From contig CM074763.1 in assembly GCA_037355855.1 (NCBI GenBank), positions 2,232,001-2,296,000 on the forward strand: a DNA stretch of 64,000 nt, in the 5' to 3' direction. The stretch's first letter is position 1, and the number at the start of each line of letters is the position of its first letter. This stretch comes from Pseudo-nitzschia pungens (Eukaryota; Bacillariophyta; Bacillariophyceae; Bacillariales; Bacillariaceae). Shown here in pieces: positions 33,345 through 44,151 of the stretch. Both the position numbers and the translations under genes were made by a program. The notes beneath the pieces were generated by a model. It ran no database searches and was not told the origin of the DNA. It was given only the letters and a program-made list of their open reading frames with translations.

Positions 33345-33872
33345 ATTATCTCTCTCTACAATTCACCTATTAATTCTATTTATCTAATCTTCTTATCGAC
33401 TGCAAAAATAGCTCCCAACCGATGACCCATCGCTTTCAATCACCTGTATGACACTCGGTCAGTTATGTCTGGAAGGAATCGTGACAACTTCGTCGCGCTA
33501 CATTCAATCGTAGAACTCGTCCCGGGACCTTTCAGGTGTGTGTGAGGTGTATGTGAGTTGTATGTGCATCCTTCGCCGTTGGTTACGCCTAATACAACCC
33601 TCGACAAAATGCATTACAGCCTGATAGCTTCGCGTCACGCCTGAAATGAAGTTCTGATTTCTTTGCGTCTCTTCGAACCGTTCATTTTCTACCAGTCAAG
33701 ACCTGATAGGAAGGAATTCACTGATGGATAATTTACCGAGATTCCAAAACTAACGTACATACCTTGTCACTTGTCACGTCAACGAAGAAGAATTTGGTGT
33801 CTTTGTCCACAAGACGAGAAATTGTAAAACAACTTCAGCATCATCATCAACAACAAGAACCGCAAATCAGCC

Positions 33873-34394
33873 ATGACTTCCACATCTGTTTCAATCCTTC
33901 TCGCCATAGTTGCAATATTTTCCTCGGTTCCCCGCGCACTCGCAATGGATCCTGAACATGGGTATCTATGTAATTTATGCCACAGCCTTAAAAACGAGTA
34001 CCCCTATCCGCCCCCATCCGCCGAACAAGCAATCGTTCGATTTCCCAAAGCCTCCCAAATCGAAGAGTTTGGAATGCCCTGGGACCGAGGGATTACCTGC
34101 ATCGACGTATGGAATACTGTCCTCGATTTCCAAAATCCCAAGGTCGTCGATGAACCATCGTGCCGGAGTATGGCCAAAGTCTACGCACCACAGTGCTGCA
34201 ACGACCGTACCGTCCCATTGGCAGCAACTGTAGTGGAAACAGAACCTGAAACAAGTCTCGAAACCGGAGCAACAACAGAAAAACACAGCGATGACAAAAC
34301 AAGTGAAATGATTTCCAGTCGAATCGAACAAAAGAAAGCGACTGCTGTACTTTCCTCGCAGCCCGCATCGCGTAACCTCCGAGGTCATCCATAA
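33873..34394 (+). CDS. Small secreted Cys-rich protein (diatom family, unknown function)
   Basis: 173 aa. The N-terminal MTSTSVSILLAIVAIFSSVPRALA is a signal peptide, probably cleaved after ALA. The mature domain (about 30-113) carries CNLC, a single C (GITC), a further C (PSC) and a terminal CC (APQCC), with Pro-rich spacing. This Cys pattern recurs in many small secreted diatom proteins of unknown function. The C-terminal 60 residues are Thr/Glu/Ser-rich and look disordered. No TM segment follows, so secretion or a vacuolar/frustule location is likely. The start is clear: the first ATG, followed by the signal peptide. Disulfide bonding is inferred, not shown. Confidence 0.75.
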   Translation: MTSTSVSILLAIVAIFSSVPRALAMDPEHGYLCNLCHSLKNEYPYPPPSAEQAIVRFPKASQIEEFGMPWDRGITCIDVWNTVLDFQNPKVVDEPSCRSMAKVYAPQCCNDRTVPLAATVVETEPETSLETGATTEKHSDDKTSEMISSRIEQKKATAVLSSQPASRNLRGHP

Positions 34395-36393
34395 CCATGA
34401 GATTCGAAGAGCAAACCAACGAATAATGCACATCAGATTCCCAACCACCATAGACAAACTACCAAGATAGAGAGTATACACAACAATTCGTGATGTAAAA
34501 GAGCCAACTTGTATAGCTATTTTTTGTACCAGTAAAATAATATGACGTCTAAACACGCCAATCTGACGATAAACACCACGGGGCATGAATGATAAGATCG
34601 CCAATGGCACACGTTATGAAAAACAACATGAGTCCTCTCAACTATTATTCCTCATTAACTCCGATAACGTCAGAAACTTCCGTAGCAATGCAAATAGACG
34701 CATCACGTTGCTTGTCAATTTTACCGTCCTACTTGTTGACATGGAACCATCGAGCTACCCTCACAAGCAGCAATGCAAATGAGAAAAACAAGTCTCCGAA
34801 AAAGAAAATATCGAGCAACTTGGATAGCGATCGTGAGGACATGATATTCTGTACATCGTGTGATGTGTCTCTTTACCAACAGTAGTCCAGGAACTTCCAA
34901 ACAGCTTTCAGTTCGTCGATGGTAATCACTGCTGAAAACTGTACAGTAAGTAGTGCGCTCTGAAACTATTATTATCTCCTATATTTCGACCATTTTACGT
35001 TAGTGCCTTAGTTATTCCTAAACGTGATATCGTAGTAGTAATTACCCGGTACGTAAGGCCTCACTCGTACCAGGATAAAACCTTACCGGAACCTTAAAAT
35101 AATGTAGTAATCACTGCTTGCGCCTACGAGTAACTTACTACACGTATGTAATCTTACCTCGTACGAATTGTCTAGTGCTGGAAGTGAGATCATCACACAT
35201 AGTCCTAGTCCCGTACGGTCGTAGTCCCGGTTGGGATTCCATGCGGGTTTCAAATTGTCGTTCGCATGGCTCCTTCCCTGCACGACTTACCATCTTCCTC
35301 TTTCTTGGGCGCGAAAAAAATAAAATCATCTTCCTCTTTCTTGAGCGCGAAAAAAATAATTCAATCAAAAACTCTCTAATGGGTGGGGTTTCAAATACAT
35401 CTGGTCGTGAAGAATCATCTCATTCTTGGTTTGAATTCTTGCGTCTTCGAAGCTTATTCATTACGAAGTAAGTTACGGTAATCCGTAGGATTTACAGTAC
35501 TTTACTTCGTATTTTTTTTTCTGAAACCCGTGAGACAACACGTGTCATTCTTTTTTAATTAAAAGTTGAGTGTGATGCAAGTAAGCGTATCACAATAATG
35601 TACGGAGTAACATTTTGCCCGTGCTAGTGGCGGAAAACGTGAAATTCTACCGCCGGCCGCATGATTCCATGGGAAAAATGTGAGATGTCGAACGTATCTT
35701 TTTTTTTCAAGAACGGCGCATTGCTCGACAAATTTGTCAATGTTGTGATACAAACAGAAGCGTTGTATTTTACCGTTAGATATAACAGTCAAGGAACATC
35801 ATCGCATCGTACGAATACATTCGCAAAGTATGTAAGTAGTAAGTACGTATTGCCATCCGAAGAAAAGCAGTCGGAGTTCGAAAAGTGCTTCACAGGATGC
35901 TATGTTTCACCAAAAGTACCGGTAAGTTGTGCTGTGGCTAGATCTCGTCTCGCTGCTTTCCTTTTGCCCCTCTGCCTGACTTGAAAGTGAATGTCAACCA
36001 TGGAAACGGAAAGGATCGCCTCTTTCATCCACTATCTCTCTTGATCTGCTTTGCTGGTGACAAGCGCCTTGTTGTTACATTCGTTGTTCGAAGTACAGGA
36101 ATGTTACAAATATTGTTCCTAATTTATCTCCTAGTTTATAATAATTTCCCAACATATGGATGCCTCTAGTGGACATCCAGCGTTTTGAGTTCACATGGAT
36201 TTTTCTTTAGGGGTAGTTCGCTCGAAAGATTATCGAGATCTTTCGCTACCACCCCGGTCAGTTCACCGTTCCGTTGTCGACAACAATGGTCTATTCTAGA
36301 CATCTACACAAAATTATCTATGCAATCCAATTCTTCTTCAGTTTTCCTCGTGGCTTGTTTCGGTTTCACTGCCTTTCGAAGAGACGGTGGAGC
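34395..36393. other. Gene-free spacer
   Basis: A spacer between the secreted protein and the 3' end of the SIT-like gene. It holds a duplicated TTCCTCTTTCTTGRGCGCGA block (35290-35365) and runs of TACGTAAGG-type motifs. Short frames (for example 35661-35984) lack support. Confidence 0.55.
35290..35365. repeat. Direct repeat with GCGCGAAAA core, 2 copies
   Basis: ATCTTCCTCTTTCTTG-G/A-GCGCGAAAAAAATAA occurs twice, about 38 bp apart. The core GCGCGAAA resembles an E2F/DP binding site, but no gene start lies close by, so regulation is speculative. Confidence 0.5.
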
Positions 36394-38106
36394 TCATAGC
36401 TTGTCGTTTTCCTCTTTCCTGTCACATCCTGTCTCAAGATCTTTGCTAGTGCTATCTCCTTCGTCCATCGAAGCAAGGCCAATCCACTCTTCGTCGCTCT
36501 TGTATCCAACTATGTAGGCCGGGATCTTTGCCAGAAGCCAGGCTGCGTCGCAAATGCCTGTTCCTTCTACCAAAAGACACAAGCGAATGATCCAGATGCT
36601 GAACGGAGAGCCCAGATACAGTATGGGGAAGAAATTCGCAGTGACTCTCCAGGACAAGCTGGCAAAGATGGTCGAGACCAACGCATTCAACAAACCACTA
36701 TCGAAAAAGACGGCCTGGATCTGGGGGCTCACTCCAAAGAGAGTTTGGCCTTCTACCTTCATCTCAACTGTAATAATTCGCGCAATCATGAACATGATAA
36801 CGGTTTGAGCGATTTGGCGACCCACCAAAAAGGCTTGAAGACGGCTGTTGGTCTTTTCGCTATCGTTGCTCTTGCCTCCCGTTCCCCCAAGGATGTATTC
36901 GCAGTTGCGCTTAGCAGTAGGACTCGCTTCGATGCGCTCAGAGGGAAGGTGCTTTACTGCAAAAAGTGCAATCTGCAATGCCTCCATGAACCCGCCCAGG
37001 ATCAAAAGAATCAAGAGACTCACAAATGATACTGGAATAGGGATTTCCTCCCGAACTGTTGTGTCACCGTTGACCAAAGCGGTCGAAAAGACAACAATTG
37101 CGAAAATGGCAATAGCAAGGGAAAAGACCACTCGGCCCCAGAAAAATACTTTTTGCCAAAGTGGCTTGTTGTTGCTCTCGATGGAGAGGTCAGCGTTGTC
37201 GGTTTCGACATCGAAGCTTACTTCCGAAGAGGAATCGCCGGTTTCTCCTTCGCTGCTTGAATCTCCAGAACCGACAGACGTGTCGAGGGTGCTAGTAGAG
37301 CACTTGTAGTTTACATTGGACTTCTCCGCGTTTGTCTTCGCCTTACCACGGTGACTGACAATCTTGGTAAATATAATCTGGACAAAGTAAACGGCATGCA
37401 GGATTCCCGAGGCTTCAACACATAGAGCAACGTATGTGGAAGCAACCATCACCCAGTTGTTGATGAAATCGAGCATGCTGTGGGCGCAGTTGATCTGTGC
37501 AATGAGCTGTCCAAAAACAATCGTACAGAGAATGACAGCGAGATCGCTGCCCAAAAAGATGTCGTTAACAATTTTGGGCAGCCCCAAAACGGAAGCATCA
37601 TCAATTGCAGAAACCATGAATGATGTGATGAAAACAATCATAAGGTCTAGGTACTGGCGGCCCACAATGAAGCGCTCGATGTTCTGCCCCTTGTGGGAAA
37701 TGCTTGTGCACAGGTGTGTCTTGGGATGTGATTTCTTGTAGAGATGCTTCGGAATGGGCTGAAGTCCGACCATGCAGTTGAGGCCACCTTCCATGATAGC
37801 AAGCCAAAATAGAGAAAGCCAAAAGATTGCCAAGGCTAGTAAGGGATGGACATTGTTCTCCCCGGTGGCCACCGTTTGTTTTGTGATTATGGCAGCCGAG
37901 ATGACGACTACGGAGAACAGAATTAGCACCATGGACGCAACCTTCTTGATTGCGGAGAGAATGCTTCGTAGGCAGCTGCTGTTCTGCGTTGAGGCGGTTG
38001 AGTGTTGGGATCGATCGAGATCGTCGCTCATTGCCGACGGACAGGAAGGACCCGGTGAAGACATCGAAACGGGTGTTGTTGAGGAGGAAGAGGAAGGCAT
38101 CTTCAT
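36394..38106 (-). CDS. Silicic acid transporter (SIT) family membrane protein, divergent
   Basis: 570 aa, single exon. After a Ser-rich N-tail (1-45) come two homologous halves of about five membrane helices (about 55-250 and 320-535), joined by an acidic Ser-rich loop (about 255-318). This is the duplicated 5+5 SIT architecture. Conserved SIT text is visible: HPKTHLCTSISHKG, VLGLPKIVNDIFLGSDLA, QLIAQINCAHSMLDFINN. SITs carry paired EGxQ and GRQ motifs implicated in silicic acid handling. Both GRQ are present (149-151, 429-431), but the EGxQ positions read EGGL (106-109) and EALQ (375-378). Family function is Na+-coupled Si(OH)4 uptake at the plasma or silica-deposition membrane; the altered motifs leave this member's transport activity open. 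The tail is acidic and cytosolic. It is divergent from the 7-TM gene at 39612. Confidence 0.82.
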   Translation of the reverse strand: MKMPSSSSSTTPVSMSSPGPSCPSAMSDDLDRSQHSTASTQNSSCLRSILSAIKKVASMVLILFSVVVISAAIITKQTVATGENNVHPLLALAIFWLSLFWLAIMEGGLNCMVGLQPIPKHLYKKSHPKTHLCTSISHKGQNIERFIVGRQYLDLMIVFITSFMVSAIDDASVLGLPKIVNDIFLGSDLAVILCTIVFGQLIAQINCAHSMLDFINNWVMVASTYVALCVEASGILHAVYFVQIIFTKIVSHRGKAKTNAEKSNVNYKCSTSTLDTSVGSGDSSSEGETGDSSSEVSFDVETDNADLSIESNNKPLWQKVFFWGRVVFSLAIAIFAIVVFSTALVNGDTTVREEIPIPVSFVSLLILLILGGFMEALQIALFAVKHLPSERIEASPTAKRNCEYILGGTGGKSNDSEKTNSRLQAFLVGRQIAQTVIMFMIARIITVEMKVEGQTLFGVSPQIQAVFFDSGLLNALVSTIFASLSWRVTANFFPILYLGSPFSIWIIRLCLLVEGTGICDAAWLLAKIPAYIVGYKSDEEWIGLASMDEGDSTSKDLETGCDRKEENDKL

Positions 38107-39611
38107 CGTTAGTAATTAGCTCTGGTTATAATAGTCTTCGTGTCTTTGTCTGTGATTCAAATTTCATTGAACTCCGATTACTTGTATCCGGGTACAGTAG
38201 TTGTTGAAAGTCAAGTTCAATAGAACTTTTCCTATTCCTACCGTACGGGTGGCCTGATGCAGTATCTTCAGAAAAAAATAATATGGGATACGAGTCTCAG
38301 AAAATGTGGGAGTGACGGAAAAAATAAATTGAATTAGTTTCAATGACGATAGAAAATGCCAAGAGTATCACTACTCGTACTAAAAATTAGGTATGAATGA
38401 TTTGAACGTCCGTACCAGTAGAATTCACGTTCCCGCGAGGCGAAAGCGTGTGGAATCGACGTCGGACAGGCAAGATAAAATTTTGGGACTATCACTTTTT
38501 GCGCGCAAAAGGAGAGCTGAACGTACTGAGAGTCACGTGCTCTGAGAGGTCAGATCCAATATGGGTTTTCTCTGAGGAGGTGGCGCGAGGAAAGTCTGGC
38601 CAAAAATAATTGGACGGTATGTCACTCTAAAAGTGCGTTGAAATTCAATCATAGATTTATACACGTGACATTTGGGCTTGGCTGGCTCCATACGAAGCGT
38701 CGGCCGTTGAGTCGCAGAGTCCGCAAAGCGCGCTCGCAGCGTTCTTTGATATTCATATCAAGCGGCGCCGCTCACCGCGGGGGGTGCTCTGTCCCTATTA
38801 TTTCCACAACGGGGTAAGGAATGCGTTCTTTTTCTTTGGCTCCCCCGTCTCGTCCGTTGGATCACCGTTCCTCGTATGTTGTTCTTCATCCCGTATCGGC
38901 ATATCATACCGTAACTTACGTGTTCATATCGCTTTCTTCCTTCAGTCCGAGAGGAAGCAGTACTCCATGTTCTGCGTGTCCGATCTGTGTGTCCGTAAGA
39001 ACGAATAGGAATAAACCATAGTGGGTTCTTGATGGAAAACAGCTGCGTAGAAGATAAGCTTTACCCCTAATCAAATTTTCTGCAGGCAACCGATGTTTTT
39101 TTGTTTTTGGTTACAAGCATCGTAACCTTACGACGTGTACGTGTTCATAATTACACACCATAATATAATATGTACAAGTGAGGCTTAAAATCGTACTCCA
39201 ACTTCTTACAAGTAAGGTTACACGAAGCTCAGTACTGGTACCGTGTATTTCTCCTACCGTTAGTACCAAATTTAAAATTTAGATTGTCTCATCCACCATA
39301 CGAGTAAGGTTACCATGTTGTACTAATGTACCGTTGATACTGTCATCCATCGTGTACGATTAAAAATACTCTCTCAACCATCTTTGGCATGGCGTTCTAA
39401 ACACTTTGAGAATCAATCTTCGTCACTTCATGTCGCCCGAGCAGTTTTCGTAGATGCGCCCGCGATGATGTTTTTGATTAATGTATTCTTTGATATTCTC
39501 GGTTTGTTCGGGGTCTCTGTTCTCACAATTTCAATCCAAACTTAAAAACATACAGAAAAGAAAAACCAAGCCAAAACGAAAACAAAAATCAACATCAACA
39601 TCAACATCAAC
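38107..39611. other. Divergent promoter region (SIT-like and 7-TM genes)
   Basis: 1.5 kb between two divergent starts. A GC-rich stretch (38690-38790) and many TACGTAAGG/GTACC motifs are present, but no coding frame is supported. A (TCAACA)n run at 39587-39611 abuts the downstream ATG. Confidence 0.55.
39587..39611. repeat. (TCAACA)4 in the 5' leader
   Basis: Four AACATC units directly preceding the ATG at 39612. It would be a CAA-rich unstructured leader if transcribed. Confidence 0.8.
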
Positions 39612-40808
39612 ATGAACCAAAAGCTGATGAATAGTACAATGAACGCCACCATCGGAAAGAACGAATCTGAATCAGAGACAGACGTGTCGAATTCCCCATT
39701 TGTCGAAACGACCGGTGACACTTCCCTATTCCTTGGGGTTGTGAACAAACGCTACCTCCGAACTTTCCATGGAATGGTTCACGGTATTGGATCTATGTTC
39801 GCCATAGTGTTCGGCAATATCGTGTTTGTGAATCGGGTGGTGCTCGGAGTCCGGAGTGACGATGCCTCGACCTATGATGTCCTCTTTCACGCCTGCAATT
39901 TCACGGCATCAGCGGTCACTGCAATTTTTTTCTGGAACAAGGTTCAATCGTGGCAACTGTCGACCACGAGCATGAAGGAGAAGGGACTCACACCAAAGGC
40001 CTTGCAGAAGTTGAATCAGGGACGTGGAGTTATTTCCATGATACTCTTTTCCCTCTACCCCACGGTATGCTTCTTTCTACCGAGCGAGACATACTTGGAG
40101 AGCAGACTCTTCTCCATCAGTCTAGCCCTCATTTTGATGGTTGGATCTGCCTATATCCTTCAACTCTGCCGGGATTATCTTGCCTTCTTATGGATGATCT
40201 ACGGAATGACTTCAATGGCAATTGGAATCTCTATTCTTAACGAAGGAACGGTTGCTGCCCTGAATAATAACTACCCCCTCGTCATGGACAGACTTCAAAA
40301 AGAAGCATCCTTTGCCATTATTTGTACGCAGGTCGGTTTCATGCTATACTATCTATACAGTCGCAGACTTGTTTCCAAATCTACGGTCCAATCAATCTGC
40401 AAGGCGTATCACATTCCAGTCAGCGTGGTGTTTCACTTACGCGTCCAATACGATTTGTGGCTTCCAATCGCTGGAAGTAGTACTTTCGACGATAATGAGA
40501 CGAAGAACAGCCTTCCATGGCCGATGATGGTTCAACCCATGATTCTTGCGCTAGCCATTTCCGGAAGAATGTTGCCCCTCCTCGTTAAGATGGGTGTCGC
40601 AGCGGGATCAAGAATCGCTGCAGCTGTACTTGACGGCGAGGCGAATGCAGTGTCTAAGTTGCGAGCGGAAGGACAACCTGACCCTATCGATCACTCTTTG
40701 AACGAACAAAAACGAAAAGATCCAATCGAATCCCAGCACGGTCCTCTCACAAGAAGGGCTCGGCGACGATCCAGTGCCTCTATTCGCATTGAGTCCACCC
40801 TCCGATAG
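39612..40808 (+). CDS. Conserved-looking polytopic membrane protein (about 7 TM), unknown
   Basis: 398 aa. A hydrophilic N-tail (1-50) is followed by about seven hydrophobic segments, including GMVHGIGSMFAIVFGNIVFV, ISMILFSLYPTVCFFL, RLFSISLALILMVGSAYIL, FLWMIYGMTSMAIGISIL, FAIICTQVGFMLYYLY and MVQPMILALAISGRMLPLLV. It ends with a basic Arg-rich tail (TRRARRRSSASIRIESTLR). No signal peptide or family motif is recognised. It starts directly after a CAACAT repeat leader and is divergent from the SIT-like gene, so co-regulation is possible but unproven. The single frame and absence of low complexity support a real gene. Confidence 0.7.
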   Translation: MNQKLMNSTMNATIGKNESESETDVSNSPFVETTGDTSLFLGVVNKRYLRTFHGMVHGIGSMFAIVFGNIVFVNRVVLGVRSDDASTYDVLFHACNFTASAVTAIFFWNKVQSWQLSTTSMKEKGLTPKALQKLNQGRGVISMILFSLYPTVCFFLPSETYLESRLFSISLALILMVGSAYILQLCRDYLAFLWMIYGMTSMAIGISILNEGTVAALNNNYPLVMDRLQKEASFAIICTQVGFMLYYLYSRRLVSKSTVQSICKAYHIPVSVVFHLRVQYDLWLPIAGSSTFDDNETKNSLPWPMMVQPMILALAISGRMLPLLVKMGVAAGSRIAAAVLDGEANAVSKLRAEGQPDPIDHSLNEQKRKDPIESQHGPLTRRARRRSSASIRIESTLR

Positions 40809-41313
40809 GTACGGAGTGAAACGATGTTTAAAAAATTAGAAATAATACAATAGAAATAAATGAAAATTACAGCCAAAAAATGAGAATTACAGCCTAACTA
40901 ACAATTCCTAGAAGCAAACGATTTGAGGTCATTCCATTCCATTGTTTGCACAATTTCATCGGGGCTATTGATGAATTGAGCGATTGCTGACGATAAACTG
41001 CGTGCAATTTAATGCTAATGAAACCTTTGTCGACTGTACTATACTCCAGCAGCATACGGTTCAATTGATTCACTTCTCCAGACAGTCCACGATCTGTTCG
41101 TTCGGTGGGCTCGTCGGATGTTCTTTGCGTGGAACACTAACAAATGAGTCGCACCTTTTGTTCACCTACTAAGCATCGACACTAATTTTCACCTCACCTA
41201 CATGACGTCGTTACGTATTGTACGATATCAATATGCAAACAAATATCAAACTAAAATGCATCATCTATGAAATACATACTATGCCAGTGAAGAGTCTATC
41301 CATACTGTGCGTT
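40809..41313. other. Intergenic, nothing seen
   Basis: A convergent spacer between the 7-TM gene (plus) and the sulfotransferase gene (minus). No repeat or RNA recognised. Confidence 0.55.
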
Positions 41314-44151
41314 TTAAAGAGAACCAAAAAAATCGATCCAATTCTGGTCCGAAAGAATTTTTTCGACATCGATATCACACAGCTCACCTGTAGAAGAATC
41401 CGAACTGAATTTCCTTTCCAATGCATCGGTTGCACTCGCAGTCCAGTCTTCTTTAAATAGCAATTTTTCGCTGTTCAGCAACCATTCATGAATTTGACTT
41501 ATTACTTCAGTGTCACATCGTCGTGGTAATTTTATGTCATATTGTTGGATATATTTCCTTACTTTTGATACCACCAGTGGCCGGGAAAGATTCTCTTCCA
41601 CTAGCCCATTTTCATAAGCCTTTACACTTAAAATGTCTTCTTCTACAGTCTCCAAAGCATTATCGATTGCAACGTCGACTTTCCCTTGCTTCAAACGATT
41701 ACATGTTGTGGAAGATTCGGGTATCATTTGACACATGAAATTTGTGACAAGATTGCCTTCCTGGTCCTCGTTGTAGACTTCGATATGATCGAAAAGCGCT
41801 TCGTAAGCGTTCTTGAAGGTGATACTTCGGTGAGCAGATGCTAAGTTGTCAGGGTCTATACCATGCACGAAATCCCGATACCAGTCACTAAAGTTTGGTA
41901 TGCTAACGCCTCCCTTACTTGGCCAGTGCTTGTGCGGTTGTCTTACTGGTTGCCCATTTTGATCGTGAAGAATGTCACCATTCGCGTCAATGTTCGTTGT
42001 GTTGTTGATCAGGCGATACCAGTAAGGAAGCCATCGATTAATCTTCCTGTACATCACTACGACCTTGACTCTGAAATGCTTTGCATCAATCACATCGCTC
42101 AACGCCTTAGAAAACCGCTCGTCGAGATTTTCGTCCGATAAAATTAGATTTTTTCGTTGTAAACTCGCTTTTGCAAGAGTCTGTACTAGCTTTTGTGATG
42201 CTTGACAATCGCTAAACATATCTTTTTTCACCCCGCAATCAAACATTCCACGATGTGGATTTATGTAATGATATTCAAAATTATCTTTTTGCAGAAGTTG
42301 ACCCAATTCTTCTGGAATGTCCCAGACACGTTGAAGAATTTTTGCTCCTGACGTCTGCGGTCCAACATGAAGGACAAGATGTGGTCTGTTGTCAAGTGAT
42401 TTGAAAAACTCTATCCATTCTGAGTCATGAAAGACTTCTTCGAAGTCGACATCGCATAGTTTCCCATCATCAAGATATGAGTCGAACAAATCTTTTAAAT
42501 CCGATGTCTTCTGATCAGACCACGTCTCACGGAACACAGTTTTTTCGCTATCTAATAGCCAGCGTTTGATTTCGTCAACAACATTCGTATCGCATATGAG
42601 CGGTATATTCTTGCCATTCTTTTTGGTGAATTTTTCAATTGCCTTGGCGGCCTCTTTCCTCGAGAGGCCTGTCATCAAGATCCCACTTTCTCTAGCTCGC
42701 ACGGCAAGGATATCGTAATTTAAGTTTACAGACTGGTTATCTCGTGGTAATCTTTGAGACTGACTCTTGAGTCGATTGCAACAATGCTTCCCATTTGGAA
42801 AACTATCACACATGAAGTTTGTCATCAGATCGCCGTCTTGGTGCATGTTGTGTACAACGATGTTGCTGAAATACGGTTTGTAAGCGTTCATAAATTCAAT
42901 GCTTCGATGCTTGCTTACAAGTTCAGACCGGTCCCAGTGCCGAGTGAATTGTTTGTACCATGAAGAAAAAGTTGGGATTTCTGTGCCTCCTTCATCAGGC
43001 CACAGCGTATGCTCTTTTCTGTATGTATTCCCGTGTTTATCAAAAAGTATGTTGCCTTTCGAATCTTTGTTGGTTGTCTTGTTGATCTGATCATACCAGC
43101 TGACAAGCCACTGGTGGATGCGTCTGTACACTATAATTACAGTCACATCCCAATCATCATCGTCAATCACGTCCCGCAGCGTTTCTGAGAATTGATCGCC
43201 AAGATTTTCATCCGACAAGAGCAGATTTTGCCCGGCACTTTTTGTAGTTCGTATCAAATCTTTTAGCTTCGGAGAAAACTTGCAATTTAGAAGACCACCG
43301 TAAGAACTCATATCACAATTGAAGTACCCACTTTTCCTATGAACAAATTCATAACGATAATTGTCCTGCTTCAATGGTTGGCTAAGCATACCATATGGAT
43401 AAGTCCATGCATCTTGGAGCGTGGTGGATCCAGTTTTTTGAGGTCCGACATGCAATACAAGGTTGTTCTTCTTTTTCTTTGTTACAACTTTTTTTTTGGT
43501 TTCGCTGTGATGTGAGCTCAAGTCTGTGCTCGCAGTTGAAATGGGATTTGGGAACGGTGAATTTCTTTTCGGATCTACCGATAAACCTGGGGTCGGTCGT
43601 AAAGTGGGATCCAAGGTAGGAGATGAGGAAGGCGAAATGCCCTCATCCTCATCAATGATTTGATCAGTATTGCCTTGTTCTTCGACTATCTCGGATGCAA
43701 TTGTTTTGATCGAATCTGACGTGGAGTGATTGACACTGTAAATAAAAGATACAAGAGCTAAAGCCATGACCGCGATGCATGATCTGAATCGCGGAGCGCA
43801 ACACACCCGTTCTCGCTGAAAAGGAGGTTTTCTGCGACGATTTATTTCATCGTTACAGGGCGAATTCAAGTTTGGCAATATTGGAACGTCCTCAAGATCC
43901 AAAAGTTCTTCGTCCGACGAAGAAGATGGCGACGAATACATGAGCGGCTGGTTGGAGGGTGATTTCGAAGATTCGATGTCTTCTACATCACGGTATCGTT
44001 TGTATTTCGGAGAAGGAATAGAGATATTCATTGCGTCGTTCTGATGACTCGAAATCGTTTTGAAGACATGTAGGAAATGGATGTTTTTGGAGATTTCGAT
44101 TATTGGTTGTGATGCTGTAAAATACGGTTCTCGCTTAGATGCAGTGATCAC
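41314..44151 (-). CDS. Type II membrane protein with two sulfotransferase-like domains
   Basis: The frame allows 945 aa. The likely start is Met41 at 44031 (MNISIPSPKYKRYRD). A cytosolic tail is followed by one TM helix (about 124-140, IAVMALALVSFIYSV) and a Ser/Pro/Lys stem, the Golgi type II layout. Domain 1 (about 229-586) has the PAPS 5'-phosphate loop GPQKTGSTTLQ (236-246), the block LLLSDENL and the 3'-phosphate strand VTVIIVYRRIHQWLVSWY. Domain 2 (about 591-945) repeats the plan, but its loop reads GPQTSGAKILQ, without the catalytic-type Lys, so it may be inactive or substrate-binding. The reaction (sulfate transfer from PAPS to glycans or glycoproteins) is inferred from the fold; the acceptor is unknown. 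A paralogue lies at 53027-55654. Confidence 0.82.
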   Translation of the reverse strand: MITASKREPYFTASQPIIEISKNIHFLHVFKTISSHQNDAMNISIPSPKYKRYRDVEDIESSKSPSNQPLMYSSPSSSSDEELLDLEDVPILPNLNSPCNDEINRRRKPPFQRERVCCAPRFRSCIAVMALALVSFIYSVNHSTSDSIKTIASEIVEEQGNTDQIIDEDEGISPSSSPTLDPTLRPTPGLSVDPKRNSPFPNPISTASTDLSSHHSETKKKVVTKKKKNNLVLHVGPQKTGSTTLQDAWTYPYGMLSQPLKQDNYRYEFVHRKSGYFNCDMSSYGGLLNCKFSPKLKDLIRTTKSAGQNLLLSDENLGDQFSETLRDVIDDDDWDVTVIIVYRRIHQWLVSWYDQINKTTNKDSKGNILFDKHGNTYRKEHTLWPDEGGTEIPTFSSWYKQFTRHWDRSELVSKHRSIEFMNAYKPYFSNIVVHNMHQDGDLMTNFMCDSFPNGKHCCNRLKSQSQRLPRDNQSVNLNYDILAVRARESGILMTGLSRKEAAKAIEKFTKKNGKNIPLICDTNVVDEIKRWLLDSEKTVFRETWSDQKTSDLKDLFDSYLDDGKLCDVDFEEVFHDSEWIEFFKSLDNRPHLVLHVGPQTSGAKILQRVWDIPEELGQLLQKDNFEYHYINPHRGMFDCGVKKDMFSDCQASQKLVQTLAKASLQRKNLILSDENLDERFSKALSDVIDAKHFRVKVVVMYRKINRWLPYWYRLINNTTNIDANGDILHDQNGQPVRQPHKHWPSKGGVSIPNFSDWYRDFVHGIDPDNLASAHRSITFKNAYEALFDHIEVYNEDQEGNLVTNFMCQMIPESSTTCNRLKQGKVDVAIDNALETVEEDILSVKAYENGLVEENLSRPLVVSKVRKYIQQYDIKLPRRCDTEVISQIHEWLLNSEKLLFKEDWTASATDALERKFSSDSSTGELCDIDVEKILSDQNWIDFFGSL

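Larger units (their letters stand above)
27870..33872. other. Microsatellite-rich gene desert with two tRNA genes
   Basis: About 6 kb without a supported protein gene. Repeats dominate: TTGGG, GGCCGT, GAA, a 25-bp minisatellite and many ACTAGTAGT runs. tRNA-Glu and tRNA-Ser lie inside. Two adjacent GC-rich hairpins occur at 32353-32396. Overlapping short frames on both strands (for example 31147-31510) show no domain or codon signal and are left out. Confidence 0.6.
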
